Assembly (NCBI GenBank): GCA_050293885.1
Contig: JBNKNO010000013.1
Span: 1-64,000 of the forward strand
DNA from: Nitrogeniibacter sp050293885
GTDB taxonomy: Bacteria; Pseudomonadota; Gammaproteobacteria; Burkholderiales; Rhodocyclaceae
DNA length: 64,000 bases
Direction of reading: 5' to 3'
Shown here one piece after another: positions 1 to 7,714 of the stretch. The stretch's first letter is position 1, and every line of letters begins with the position of its first letter. The notes beneath the pieces were generated by a model, which was not told the DNA's origin, did not search any database, and saw nothing but the letters and a program-made list of their open reading frames with translations. The position numbers were made by a program, and so were the translations under genes.

Positions 1-870
1 GGGGTTGATCGAAAACTGGACGTTCGAACCCCCGGTATCGACGCCGATCTCGCGCAGCACCGCAATCGAGGCGTTACGCAGGATCTGGTATTCCTTGTCG
101 GTGAGCGTCTGCGACGGCGCCACCGTGATCGAGTCGCCGGTGTGCACGCCCATCGGGTCGAGGTTTTCGATGGAACACACGATGATGCAGTTGTCGGCGC
201 GGTCACGCACCACCTCCATCTCGTATTCCTTCCAGCCGATCAGCGACTCTTCGATGAGCAGTTCCTTGGTCGGGCTGGCTTCGAGACCGTTCTTGCAGAT
301 ATCGGAGAACTCTTCCATGTTGTAGGCGATGCCGCCGCCGGTACCGCCGAGCGTGAAGGACGGACGGATGATCACCGGAAAACCGATGCCGGCCTGCACC
401 TGCAGCGCCTCTTCCATGGAATGGGCGATGCCCGAACGCGCCGACCCGAGACCGATCTTGGTCATCGCGGTCTTGAACTTTTCGCGATCCTCGGCCTTGT
501 CGATGGCTTCGCGCGACGCGCCGATCAACTCGACGCCATACTTCTCGAGCACGCCATGCTTGGCCAGATCGAGTGCGCAGTTGAGCGCCGTCTGCCCGCC
601 CATGGTCGGCAGGATGACGTCGGGGCGTTCCTTGTCGATGATGCGCTCGACCGCCTGCCAGGTCACCGGTTCGATGTAGGTCACATCGGCCGTTTCCGGG
701 TCGGTCATGATGGTGGCCGGGTTGGAATTGACCAGGATGACCTTGTAGCCTTCCTCGCGCAGTGCCTTGCAGGCCTGGGCGCCGGAATAGTCGAACTCGC
801 AGGCCTGGCCGATGATGATGGGGCCGGCTCCGATGATCAGGATGCTTTGAATGTCTGTGCGCTTGGGCAT
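1..870 (-). CDS. carB: Carbamoyl-phosphate synthase large subunit, N-terminal part (runs off the window)
   Basis: The first 290 codons of the large ammonia-using subunit of carbamoyl-phosphate synthase, which makes carbamoyl phosphate for arginine and pyrimidine synthesis. The reading frame starts at an ATG (complement of 868-870) and stays open to base 1, so the 3' end lies outside. Visible landmarks are the N-terminal MPKRTDIQSILIIGAGPI stretch, the Rossmann-like QACEFDYSGAQACKAL segment, VNSNPATIMTDP, and an ATP-grasp region with PSFTLGGTGGG. It lies 76 bases downstream of carA on the same strand, the usual carAB order. The full family protein is about 1,070 residues, so roughly a quarter is present. 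Identification is certain; only completeness is unknown. Confidence 0.97.
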   Translation of the reverse strand, partial: MPKRTDIQSILIIGAGPIIIGQACEFDYSGAQACKALREEGYKVILVNSNPATIMTDPETADVTYIEPVTWQAVERIIDKERPDVILPTMGGQTALNCALDLAKHGVLEKYGVELIGASREAIDKAEDREKFKTAMTKIGLGSARSGIAHSMEEALQVQAGIGFPVIIRPSFTLGGTGGGIAYNMEEFSDICKNGLEASPTKELLIEESLIGWKEYEMEVVRDRADNCIIVCSIENLDPMGVHTGDSITVAPSQTLTDKEYQILRNASIAVLREIGVDTGGSNVQFSINP

Positions 871-946
871 CTATTTGCCTCGAAAAACTGGGTTGGGGTG
901 ATGGGACGGTTGTGTGTCTTCGGGCGCCAGCGGGCACCCGCTCACA

Positions 947-2089
947 TCACGCGCGCTCGTCCATCAGCCGGATGAAACGGTCGAACAGGTAGGCCACGTC
1001 GTGCGGACCGGGGCTCGCTTCGGGGTGCCCCTGAAAGCTGAACGCCGGCGCATCGGTGCGGGCAATGCCCTGCAAGCTGCCGTCGAACAACGAGGTATGC
1101 GTCGTGCGCAGATTGCCCGGCAGGCTCTCGCCATCGACGGCAAAGCCGTGGTTCTGGCTGGTGATCATCACCTGCCCACTGTCCAGATCCTTGACCGGAT
1201 GGTTCGCGCCATGGTGGCCGAACTTCATCTTCGTCGTTTTGGCACCCGACGCCAGTGCGAGCAACTGATGGCCGAGGCAGATGCCGAAGGTCGGCTTGCC
1301 CGAGGCGACAATCTCGCGAATGGCATCGATGGCGTAATCGCAGGGCTCGGGGTCACCCGGGCCGTTGGAGAGAAAGACGCCGTCCGGGTTCAGCGCCAGC
1401 ACCTCGGCCGCCGGCGTTTTCGCCGGCACCACGGTGAGCTTGCAGCCGCGACTGGCGAGCATGCGCAGGATATTGCGCTTGACGCCAAAATCGTAGGCAA
1501 CCACGTGATATTTGGGTGCTTCCTGTGCGCCGTAGCCGGACTCGAGCGACCACTCGGTTTCGGTCCATTCGTAGGACGCCGCCGCGGTGACTTCCTTGGC
1601 CAGGTCCATGCCGGCCAGGCCGGGGAATTCGCGCGCGGCTTGCAGCGCGCCGTCGACATCGAGCTTTCCATCAGCACCGGCGGTCACCACACAGCCGGCC
1701 TGGGCGCCCTTTTCGCGCAGGATGCGGGTGAGCTTGCGCGTATCGATATCGGCAATGGCCACGATATTCTCGTCGCGCAGGTAGGCGTCGAGCGTTCGCG
1801 TTTCGCGCCAGTTCGAGGTCAGCAGCGGCAGATCGCGAATGACCAGACCGGCGGCATGCACGCCACCGGCCTCAACGTCTTCGTCATTGACGCCGGTATT
1901 GCCGATGTGCGGGTAGGTGAGCGTCACGATCTGGCGCGCGTAGCTCGGATCGGTGAGAATCTCCTGATAGCCCGACATGGCGGTATTGAAAACGACCTCG
2001 CCGACCGTCTGGCCGGCAGCACCGATACCTTTGCCGCGGAATACCGTCCCGTCGGCAAGGACGAGAATGGCGGGCGGAAATTGAGTCAC
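947..2089 (-). CDS. carA: Carbamoyl-phosphate synthase small (glutaminase) subunit
   Basis: A 380-residue glutaminase subunit that hydrolyses glutamine and passes ammonia to CarB. An N-terminal CarA-specific domain (about 1-150) is followed by a class I glutamine amidotransferase domain. Its nucleophile is Cys271 in GICLGHQ, and the His/Glu pair sits in FQGHPEASPGPHD near the C-terminus. The start is GTG at 2087-2089, with an AGGAG ribosome site about 7 bases upstream. Length matches the family. carB follows after 76 bases, so the two are probably cotranscribed from a promoter in the 189-base gap upstream of carA, which also holds a GC-rich palindrome. Confidence 0.98.
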   Translation of the reverse strand: MTQFPPAILVLADGTVFRGKGIGAAGQTVGEVVFNTAMSGYQEILTDPSYARQIVTLTYPHIGNTGVNDEDVEAGGVHAAGLVIRDLPLLTSNWRETRTLDAYLRDENIVAIADIDTRKLTRILREKGAQAGCVVTAGADGKLDVDGALQAAREFPGLAGMDLAKEVTAAASYEWTETEWSLESGYGAQEAPKYHVVAYDFGVKRNILRMLASRGCKLTVVPAKTPAAEVLALNPDGVFLSNGPGDPEPCDYAIDAIREIVASGKPTFGICLGHQLLALASGAKTTKMKFGHHGANHPVKDLDSGQVMITSQNHGFAVDGESLPGNLRTTHTSLFDGSLQGIARTDAPAFSFQGHPEASPGPHDVAYLFDRFIRLMDERA

Positions 2090-2159
2090 GACGAAGCTCC
2101 TGATTCAGATGCAAGCGTTGAAAACGCCGGGAACAGGGCACTTTCAGCCCTCAGCCCAC

Positions 2160-2197
2160 ACGTGAAAAACGGGACCGGCCGGTCTGGCCCATCCCGC
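2160..2197 (-). promoter_or_regulatory. GC-rich palindrome followed by a T run in the carA leader
   Basis: The gap upstream of carA holds a perfect 12-base palindrome, GACCGGCCGGTC (2173-2184). On the carA strand it is preceded by CGGGATGGGCCA and followed by CCGTTTTT. A short hairpin (GACC/GGTC, loop GGCC, with flanking GGG/CCC pairs interrupted by a bulge) next to five T could be a weak intrinsic terminator or attenuator, or a protein operator. carAB is pyrimidine- and arginine-controlled in many bacteria. No leader peptide was identified, so the function is inference. Confidence 0.3.
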
Positions 2198-2278
2198 TCA
2201 ACAATCAACAAGATAATCAGCGAATTCTAACGAATCGCGGCAGTTCAGGCAATGCAGTGCAGCATGCGCCCTGCCCGA

Positions 2279-5045
2279 TCACGTCCCTGCGACGCGCCGC
2301 TTGCGCAAGGCGGTCGCCAAGCTGTTCAAGGCGTCCAGCAATCCGGGCAAGGATGAGCGCACATGATCGATGTCGCGCTTGCGCGCCGCCTGCTCGACAT
2401 GCTCTGCGGCAACCAGCGCCGGTGTTGCGTTGAAGACCCCCACGGAGCCCTTGATGGTGTGAGCGGTTTTTGCGAGCAGATCACAATCGCCGTCGGACGA
2501 AGCCGCCTTGAGCGTCTGCAAATTCTTGCCGAAATCGGCAAAAAACAGGTCCACGAGCTGTTTGAGCGCGTGATCGTCGCCATCGAGCAACTCGAGCGTT
2601 TGCGCCAGATCCATGACCGCGGGCTCGCCGATGCGCGAAAAATCTTCGAGCAGGCTCGATTCCGGGCTCGACATTTCGCTCGCATCGACGCTGTCGCGGA
2701 CCCGCGCAATCGCGGCAAACAGCTCGCGCGGTTTGATCGGCTTGGCCACGTAGTCGTCCATGCCGGCTTCCAGGCAGCGCTGCCGATCACCGGCCATCGC
2801 GTGCGCGGTCATCGCCACGATCGGCACCGGGCGCCAGCTTCCGGCCATGGCCCAGCTACGACGCGCCTCTCGCGCGCGAATCGCCTGCGTGGCTTCGATC
2901 CCGCCCATGACCGGCATCTGCACATCCATGAGCACGACACCGAAGGTGGAGCGCTCCAGCTGGTCGAGCGCCTCCTGGCCGTTCGCTACCGCAGTCACCC
3001 GATGCCCCGCCTTCTCCAGCATCTTTGTGGCCACGGTCTGATTCACCGGGTTGTCTTCAACCAGCAGCACATCAAGCGAGTCGTCGCGGGCCTGACTGAG
3101 CTGGGTCAGCGTCATTTCCGGATCGAACTCGAACAACTCGTCCTCGCCAACCACCTGGCCACTCAGCGCAGACTGCAGCACTTCAACCACATCCTCCGCG
3201 GAAAAAGGCTTGACCAATCGCGAGTTCAAACCGATCTGCTTGCAGCGCTGGGAGTCGGAACGTTGCGTGGAGGTCGTCATCATCATGACGATGCGTTCCA
3301 GCCATTGCGTCTCGTTCCTGAACCGTTCGGCGAGCGCAAACCCGCCTGGCTCCGACATCGACGTACTCATCAGCACGAAGTCGAACGGTGTAAACGCCTC
3401 CCCCGCGCGTTCAAGCGCAGCGTCGACCTGCTCGCCGGAGATGGCCATCTCGCAATACAGCCCGAGGCGCTGGAGCATTTGGCGAAACACCTCCGCCACC
3501 ACGACATCGGGTTCCGCCACCAACACGCGCATGCCTGCCAGTTGCGGCTGCTGACTCACGCGGGCCGGCACCACAACAGGCACCTTGATGGTGAACGTGA
3601 AGGTGCTGCCGCGCCCCTGCTCGCTGGCAACCGCCATTGCGCCGCCCATCAGCGACACCAGACGCTGACAGATCGCCAGCCCCAGCCCCGTGCCGCCATA
3701 CTTGCGCGTTGTCGAGGTATCCGCCTGCGAGAAGGCTTCGAAGACCGCCGCCTGCTTGTCCGGCGCAATCCCGATCCCCGAGTCCGCCACGGAAATCGAC
3801 AACTCGGCAATACCGTCGTCCTCGGATAAACACCGAATCGAGACCACGACCTGCCCACTGCTGGTGAATTTGATGGCGTTGCCGACAAGGTTGAGCAGGA
3901 TCTGACGAAGACGGCCCGGATCACCAAGCAGAACAGAAGGCACATCGGAATCCACGTCGTACGCGAGCTCAAGCCGTTTCTCGTGCGCGCGCATGGACAG
4001 CGTCTTGAGTGTCTCGGACACCATCGACCGGGGCGAAAAATCGATGCTCTCGAGGCTCATCTTGCCGGCCTCGATCTTGGAAAAATCGAGAATGTCGTTG
4101 AGGATCGTCAGCAGCGCATCGCCCGAGGCCTTCACGCTGTTGAGGTAACCGCGCTGCTCGGCATCAAGCGGCGTATCCAGTGCCAGCTCGGTCATACCGA
4201 TGATGCCGTTCATCGGGGTGCGGATCTCGTGACTCATGTTGGCGAGGAAGTCGCTCTTGGCGCGGCTGGCGGCCTCGGCCGCATCGCGCGCCTCGCGCAG
4301 GCTTTCTTCTGCCACACGCTCCTGGGTCACATCCTGATAGGTGCCGATCATCCGGCTCCATCGCCCGTCTGCACCACGCTCGTGCGCCTTGCCACGCGCC
4401 TGGAACCACCGCGTCGAGCCATCCTTGGCCTTGGCGCGAAATAACAACTCGAAGGCGTCTGCCTCACCCTTCAGGTGTGCACGCAGCGCATCGGCAAAAA
4501 GATCGACATCGGCGGGGTCGATTCGCTTCAACCAGCAATCAAACTCATCCCCCAGCTCGTGCTCTTCGAACCCGAGGCTCGACTTCCAGGTCGAATCGAC
4601 CTGAACCTGCTGCTTGGTCAGATCCCATTCCCACAGCCCGACCCCGGAGTTGCGCATCGACAGCTGCAAGCGGTGCTCGGCGCGNNNNNNNNNNNNNNNN
4701 NNNNNNNNNNNNNNNNNNNNNNNNNNNNNNNNNNNNNNNNNNNNNNNNNNNNNNNNNNNNNNNNNNNNNNNNNNNNNNCTGAAGCTGCTGCTTGGTCAGA
4801 TCCCATTCCCACAGCCCGACCCCGGAGTTGCGCATCGACAGCTGCAAGCGGTGCTCGGCGCGCGTACGGGCCGAATTCGCTTCGGACAAGGCCGCTTCGT
4901 AGCGGCTCACCAGCCCGGCAAGCGGCGTGATTTGCTCAGGAGTCAGCCCCAGGCTTGCCAGTGCTTTGTCGACGCTTGTGCCCGACGGCACCTCGAGGGC
5001 GCTGACGAAGAGCGGCGGCGTCGCCTGCTCGGGATTATCGTTCAC
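2279..5045 (-). CDS. Hybrid sensor histidine kinase (BarA-like: PAS, HisKA, HATPase, two REC, HPt), interrupted by an assembly gap
   Basis: A phosphorelay sensor kinase. The start is GTG at 5043-5045. The N-terminal 67 residues lead into a PAS/PAC sensor domain. Then come a dimerisation/phosphoacceptor domain with the histidine in NMSHEIRTPMNG, an ATPase domain with the GTGLGLAI box, a first receiver-like domain, a second receiver with EDN and LMDVQMP, and a C-terminal HPt domain with HTIKGS. The first receiver has Ser where the phosphoacceptor Asp should be (VLMSTSM), so it is probably inactive. No transmembrane segment is evident, suggesting a soluble sensor. A run of N (4685-4778) breaks the frame, but the bases on both sides repeat each other. 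Merging that overlap gives one continuous protein of about 862 residues. It is probably an intact gene rather than a pseudogene. The partner regulator is not visible here. Confidence 0.88.
4601..4862. other. Assembly gap (N at 4685-4778) with unmerged 84-base overlap on both sides
   Basis: 94 N separate two nearly identical 84-base segments, 4601-4684 and 4779-4862. They differ at only one base, C at 4606 versus G at 4784. The distance between the copies is 178 bases, not a multiple of three, so a real duplication would frameshift the kinase. The simplest reading is two contig ends that overlap but were scaffolded apart. Confidence 0.9.
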
Positions 5046-5293
5046 GCGCCCCCCGATACCACAAGCCGACGGGATGCCGGGCGCGACCGATGGGCGCTCG
5101 ATACGGGAAAAGTGGCTGCACGTGGGTCCGCGAGAAAATCCGGCTCACCCACCGTTTCAAACGGCGGACGGAGATACGGACTGACGACGACTGCAAGCAT
5201 GAAGCGCTCTCTCCCGGACTGGACGGCGACCCCCGACAAAAAGACAGGTGTCACCGGAGAATATCGGTCATCCGGTTCGCATCTTTAACGGCG

Positions 5294-6106
5294 CTAGCGC
5301 AGCCCGAGCACGTCCTGCATGTCGAACAGGCCGTTCGCCCGCCCCGCCAGGAAACGTGCGCCACGCAACGCGCCACGCGCATACGACACACGACTGCCCG
5401 ACTTGTGCGTGATCTCGATCCGCTCGCCCATGCCGGCGAACAGGACGGTGTGATCACCGACGACATCGCCGCCGCGAATGGTTGAAAAACCGATGGTTTG
5501 ATCGTCGCGCACACCGGTCACGCCTTCGCGTCCGTAGATGGCACAGTCGCTCAGATTGCGGCCCAGTTCACGGGCCACGATTTCGCCCATGCGCAGGGCG
5601 GTACCGGAGGGCGCATCGACCTTGTTGCGGTGGTGGGCCTCGATGACTTCGATGTCGTAGCCTTCGTTGAGAATCCCGGCCGCCACTTCGAGCAGCTTGA
5701 AGACGGCATTGACGCCGACCGCCATGTTCGGCGCGAAGACCACCGGAATCGTCTCCGCGGCCTGCGCGATACGCGCCTTTTGCTCGGCAGAGAAGCCGGT
5801 CGTCCCGATCACCATGGCCTTGCCCAGTCGCTCGGCCTCGGCCAGATGTTTGAGCGAGCCCTCGGGCAGGGTGAAGTCGATGACACAGTCGGCGGCCGCG
5901 ATGGCGGCACTCATGTCGTCGGTAATCGACACGCCTGCCGGCTGGCCGATCAGCTCGCCGGCGTCGCGCCCGATGAAAGGACTGCCGGCACGATCGAACA
6001 CCGCCGCCAGCGCAACATCCGGCGCCGCCAGACAGGCTTCGATGAGCATACGGCCCATGCGACCGCCGCCACCGGCCACCGCGATTTTCAATTTCTGTTC
6101 ACTCAC
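5294..6106 (-). CDS. dapB: 4-hydroxy-tetrahydrodipicolinate reductase
   Basis: A 270-residue NAD(P)H-dependent reductase of the diaminopimelate/lysine pathway. The N-terminal nucleotide-binding loop is AVAGGGGRMGRM. The catalytic and substrate-binding stretch is EAHHRNKVDAPSGTA, with family signatures VIGTTGF and APNMAVGVN. Length is typical. The start is GTG at 6104-6106, only 2 bases after the bamE stop, so bamE-dapB are almost certainly one transcript. The product supplies both lysine and the peptidoglycan cross-linking amino acid. The 248-base gap downstream (5046-5293) shows no convincing gene. Confidence 0.98.
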   Translation of the reverse strand: MSEQKLKIAVAGGGGRMGRMLIEACLAAPDVALAAVFDRAGSPFIGRDAGELIGQPAGVSITDDMSAAIAAADCVIDFTLPEGSLKHLAEAERLGKAMVIGTTGFSAEQKARIAQAAETIPVVFAPNMAVGVNAVFKLLEVAAGILNEGYDIEVIEAHHRNKVDAPSGTALRMGEIVARELGRNLSDCAIYGREGVTGVRDDQTIGFSTIRGGDVVGDHTVLFAGMGERIEITHKSGSRVSYARGALRGARFLAGRANGLFDMQDVLGLR

Positions 6107-6108
6107 GC

Positions 6109-6558
6109 TTACTGCTCCGACTCTTTGTTGGCATCGTCGCCAGTGGCCTCAGGCGCGGGCGCACTCAGATCAAGTTCGCGAATGCGGCGCTGCCCCTGAG
6201 CCGACGCATCGCCACCGGGCTCGGCCGCCGTCACGTCGCCGCTCACGCTTGCGAGGAGGTCGTTTTCAAAATGCACTGTCACCACACGTTGCTCCGTCTC
6301 GCCGTAACCCGGCTCGAAGCGATAGACGTAGTCCCAGCGATCGGCGTGGAAGACATCCGTCAACATCGGGGTCCCCAGTGCGAAGCGCACCTGGTCGCGC
6401 GTCATGCCTTTCTTGAGTTTGGAGATCATCTCCTGAGTCACGAAATTGCCTTGGCGAATGTCCAGCTTGTAGGGCCGGATCTTCTCGGTGATGCCGCATC
6501 CGGCAGTGGTCAGACACATCACGGAGGCAATCAACGCAAGGGCGGTTTTGGCAGGCAT
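6109..6558 (-). CDS. bamE: Outer membrane protein assembly factor BamE (SmpA/OmlA lipoprotein)
   Basis: A 149-residue lipoprotein of the BAM complex, which inserts beta-barrel proteins into the outer membrane. The signal peptide ends in a lipobox LTTAGC, with the lipidated Cys near residue 21. The SmpA/OmlA fold follows, with the conserved QGNFVTQEMISKLKKGMTRDQV and FALGTPMLTDVFHADRWDYVY segments. The last 40 residues are low-complexity and probably disordered. It is divergent from fur with 119 bases between start codons, the common bamE/fur arrangement in beta- and gammaproteobacteria. Confidence 0.96.
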   Translation of the reverse strand: MPAKTALALIASVMCLTTAGCGITEKIRPYKLDIRQGNFVTQEMISKLKKGMTRDQVRFALGTPMLTDVFHADRWDYVYRFEPGYGETEQRVVTVHFENDLLASVSGDVTAAEPGGDASAQGQRRIRELDLSAPAPEATGDDANKESEQ

Positions 6559-6580
6559 GGGTCAGGTCGCTCGGCGGCAA

Positions 6581-6624
6581 TGAGAAACAGCCGCATTCTC
6601 AGAAAAGGGCAAAAAATATATCAT
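6581..6624 (+). promoter_or_regulatory. Candidate fur promoter overlapped by a TGAGAA-N9-TTCTCA palindrome
   Basis: In the bamE-fur gap, TTCTCA (6596-6601, weak -35) and TATCAT (6619-6624, -10 with 5 of 6 consensus bases) are 17 bases apart and point to fur. The -35 is the right half of an inverted repeat, TGAGAA (6581-6586) and TTCTCA (6596-6601). This does not resemble a 19-bp Fur box, so autoregulation by Fur is not shown. The palindrome may bind another regulator. Confidence 0.4.
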
Positions 6625-6677
6625 ACCGTCCAGAGCGACTTTCCGTGACATGGCTGTCACGCGAACCGGACAAGGAA

Positions 6678-7121
6678 ATGCCCAACAACTCCCAGAACCT
6701 CAAAAGCATCGGCCTCAAGGCGACCTTCCCCCGTCTGAAGATTCTCGAACTGTTCCAGCAGCACACGGAGCAGCGACATCTGACGGCGGAAGACGTGTAT
6801 CGCCTGTTGATGGAAGAAGGGATGGATATCGGTCTGGCGACGGTCTATCGCGTGCTTACCCAATTCGAGCAGGCAGGCCTGCTGGAGCGCCACTTCTTTG
6901 AATCGGGCAAGGCGATCTTCGAACTCAACGAAGGCGGTCATCACGACCATCTCGTGTGTGTCGAGTGCGGTGCGGTCGAAGAGTTTTTCGACGCCGAGAT
7001 CGAAAAGCGGCAAAACCTCGCCGCAGAAGAACGCGGCTTCTCGGTCAAGGAGCATGCGCTTTATCTTTACGTCGAGTGCAAGCGCGAAAACTGTCCGAAC
7101 CGGGACGAAAAGAACAAATAG
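6678..7121 (+). CDS. fur: Ferric uptake regulator Fur
   Basis: A 147-residue metal-dependent repressor of iron-uptake genes. The N-terminal winged helix includes LKATFPRLKILELF and GLATVYRVLTQFEQAGL. Metal ligands are visible in HHDHLVCVECG and in the C-terminal CKRENC. I chose ATG 6678 because family members begin just before the LK..GLK..PR motif. An upstream in-frame GTG at 6645 would add 11 unlikely residues. The ribosome site is poor (AAGG very close to the ATG). It is divergent from bamE and 18 bases upstream of a manganese/calcium exporter-type gene. Confidence 0.97.
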   Translation: MPNNSQNLKSIGLKATFPRLKILELFQQHTEQRHLTAEDVYRLLMEEGMDIGLATVYRVLTQFEQAGLLERHFFESGKAIFELNEGGHHDHLVCVECGAVEEFFDAEIEKRQNLAAEERGFSVKEHALYLYVECKRENCPNRDEKNK

Positions 7122-7139
7122 CCGCCAGCAGTACCCGAC

Positions 7140-7703
7140 TTGCTCCAAGCCTTTCTCACATCGACCTCACTGGTCGCCATCGCCGAAATCGGCGACAAGA
7201 CACAGTTGCTCTCGTTCATGCTGGCCGCGCGCTTGCGCCGCCCGTGGCCGATCATCTGGGGCATTCTGGTCGCCACCGTACTCAATCACGCATTGGCCGC
7301 CGCGGCCGGACGCTGGATGGCGCAATGGGTTCCCGAAGTGTGGTTGCAGTGGGGCCTGGCGATCACCTTCATCGCTTTCGGGCTGTGGGCGCTGCTGCCC
7401 GATGAGCTCGACGAAGCCGATACGCCGCCGGCGCAAAACGCCTGGCGCGTGTTCCTGGTGTCGATGGTGGCTTTCTTCGTTGCGGAAATCGGCGACAAGA
7501 CCCAATTCGCCACCGTGGCGCTCGGGGCGCGCTTCGACGCGCTGCTGTGGGTGACCATGGGCACCACGCTGGGCATGATGATCGCCAACGTCCCGGCCGT
7601 GCTGGTGGGTGAGCGACTGGCCGAAAAACTGCCCGCGGCCGTCATGCGCCGTATCGCGGCAACGGGATTCATCCTCACCGGCATACTGACCGCGCTCGCC
7701 TGA
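7140..7703 (+). CDS. UPF0016/GDT1 family cation (Mn2+/Ca2+) exporter
   Basis: A 187-residue inner-membrane protein with two homologous halves of about three helices each. Each half carries the family signature EIGDKTQ (near residues 16 and 120), whose acidic residues bind the transported cation. Members of this family (TMEM165/GDT1, bacterial MneA) export manganese or move calcium against protons. The start is TTG at 7140, 18 bases after the fur stop, so it is likely cotranscribed with fur. That placement fits a role in balancing manganese with iron. Substrate is inferred from the family. Confidence 0.87.
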   Translation: MLQAFLTSTSLVAIAEIGDKTQLLSFMLAARLRRPWPIIWGILVATVLNHALAAAAGRWMAQWVPEVWLQWGLAITFIAFGLWALLPDELDEADTPPAQNAWRVFLVSMVAFFVAEIGDKTQFATVALGARFDALLWVTMGTTLGMMIANVPAVLVGERLAEKLPAAVMRRIAATGFILTGILTALA

Positions 7704-7714
7704 GCAGCGACGAT

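Noticed and set aside
142..975. Long plus-strand ORF opposite carB
   Set aside because: It is the antisense frame of a clear carB reading frame; the Arg/His/Gly-rich composition is typical of shadow ORFs in G+C-rich DNA. The same applies to the long plus-strand frames opposite dnaK, purF, leuC, ilvB and addB.
4601..4862. A real tandem duplication in the kinase gene
   Set aside because: The copies flank an N run exactly, differ only near one contig end, and would put the gene out of frame.
5042..5254. A 70-codon minus-strand ORF whose TGA overlaps the kinase GTG
   Set aside because: The overlap looks like coupling, but the protein is Arg/Ser-rich low-complexity sequence with no recognisable motif. 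Chance ORFs are common at this G+C.
6581..6601. Fur box for autoregulation of fur
   Set aside because: TGAGAA-N9-TTCTCA does not match the GATAATGATAATCATTATC-type consensus.
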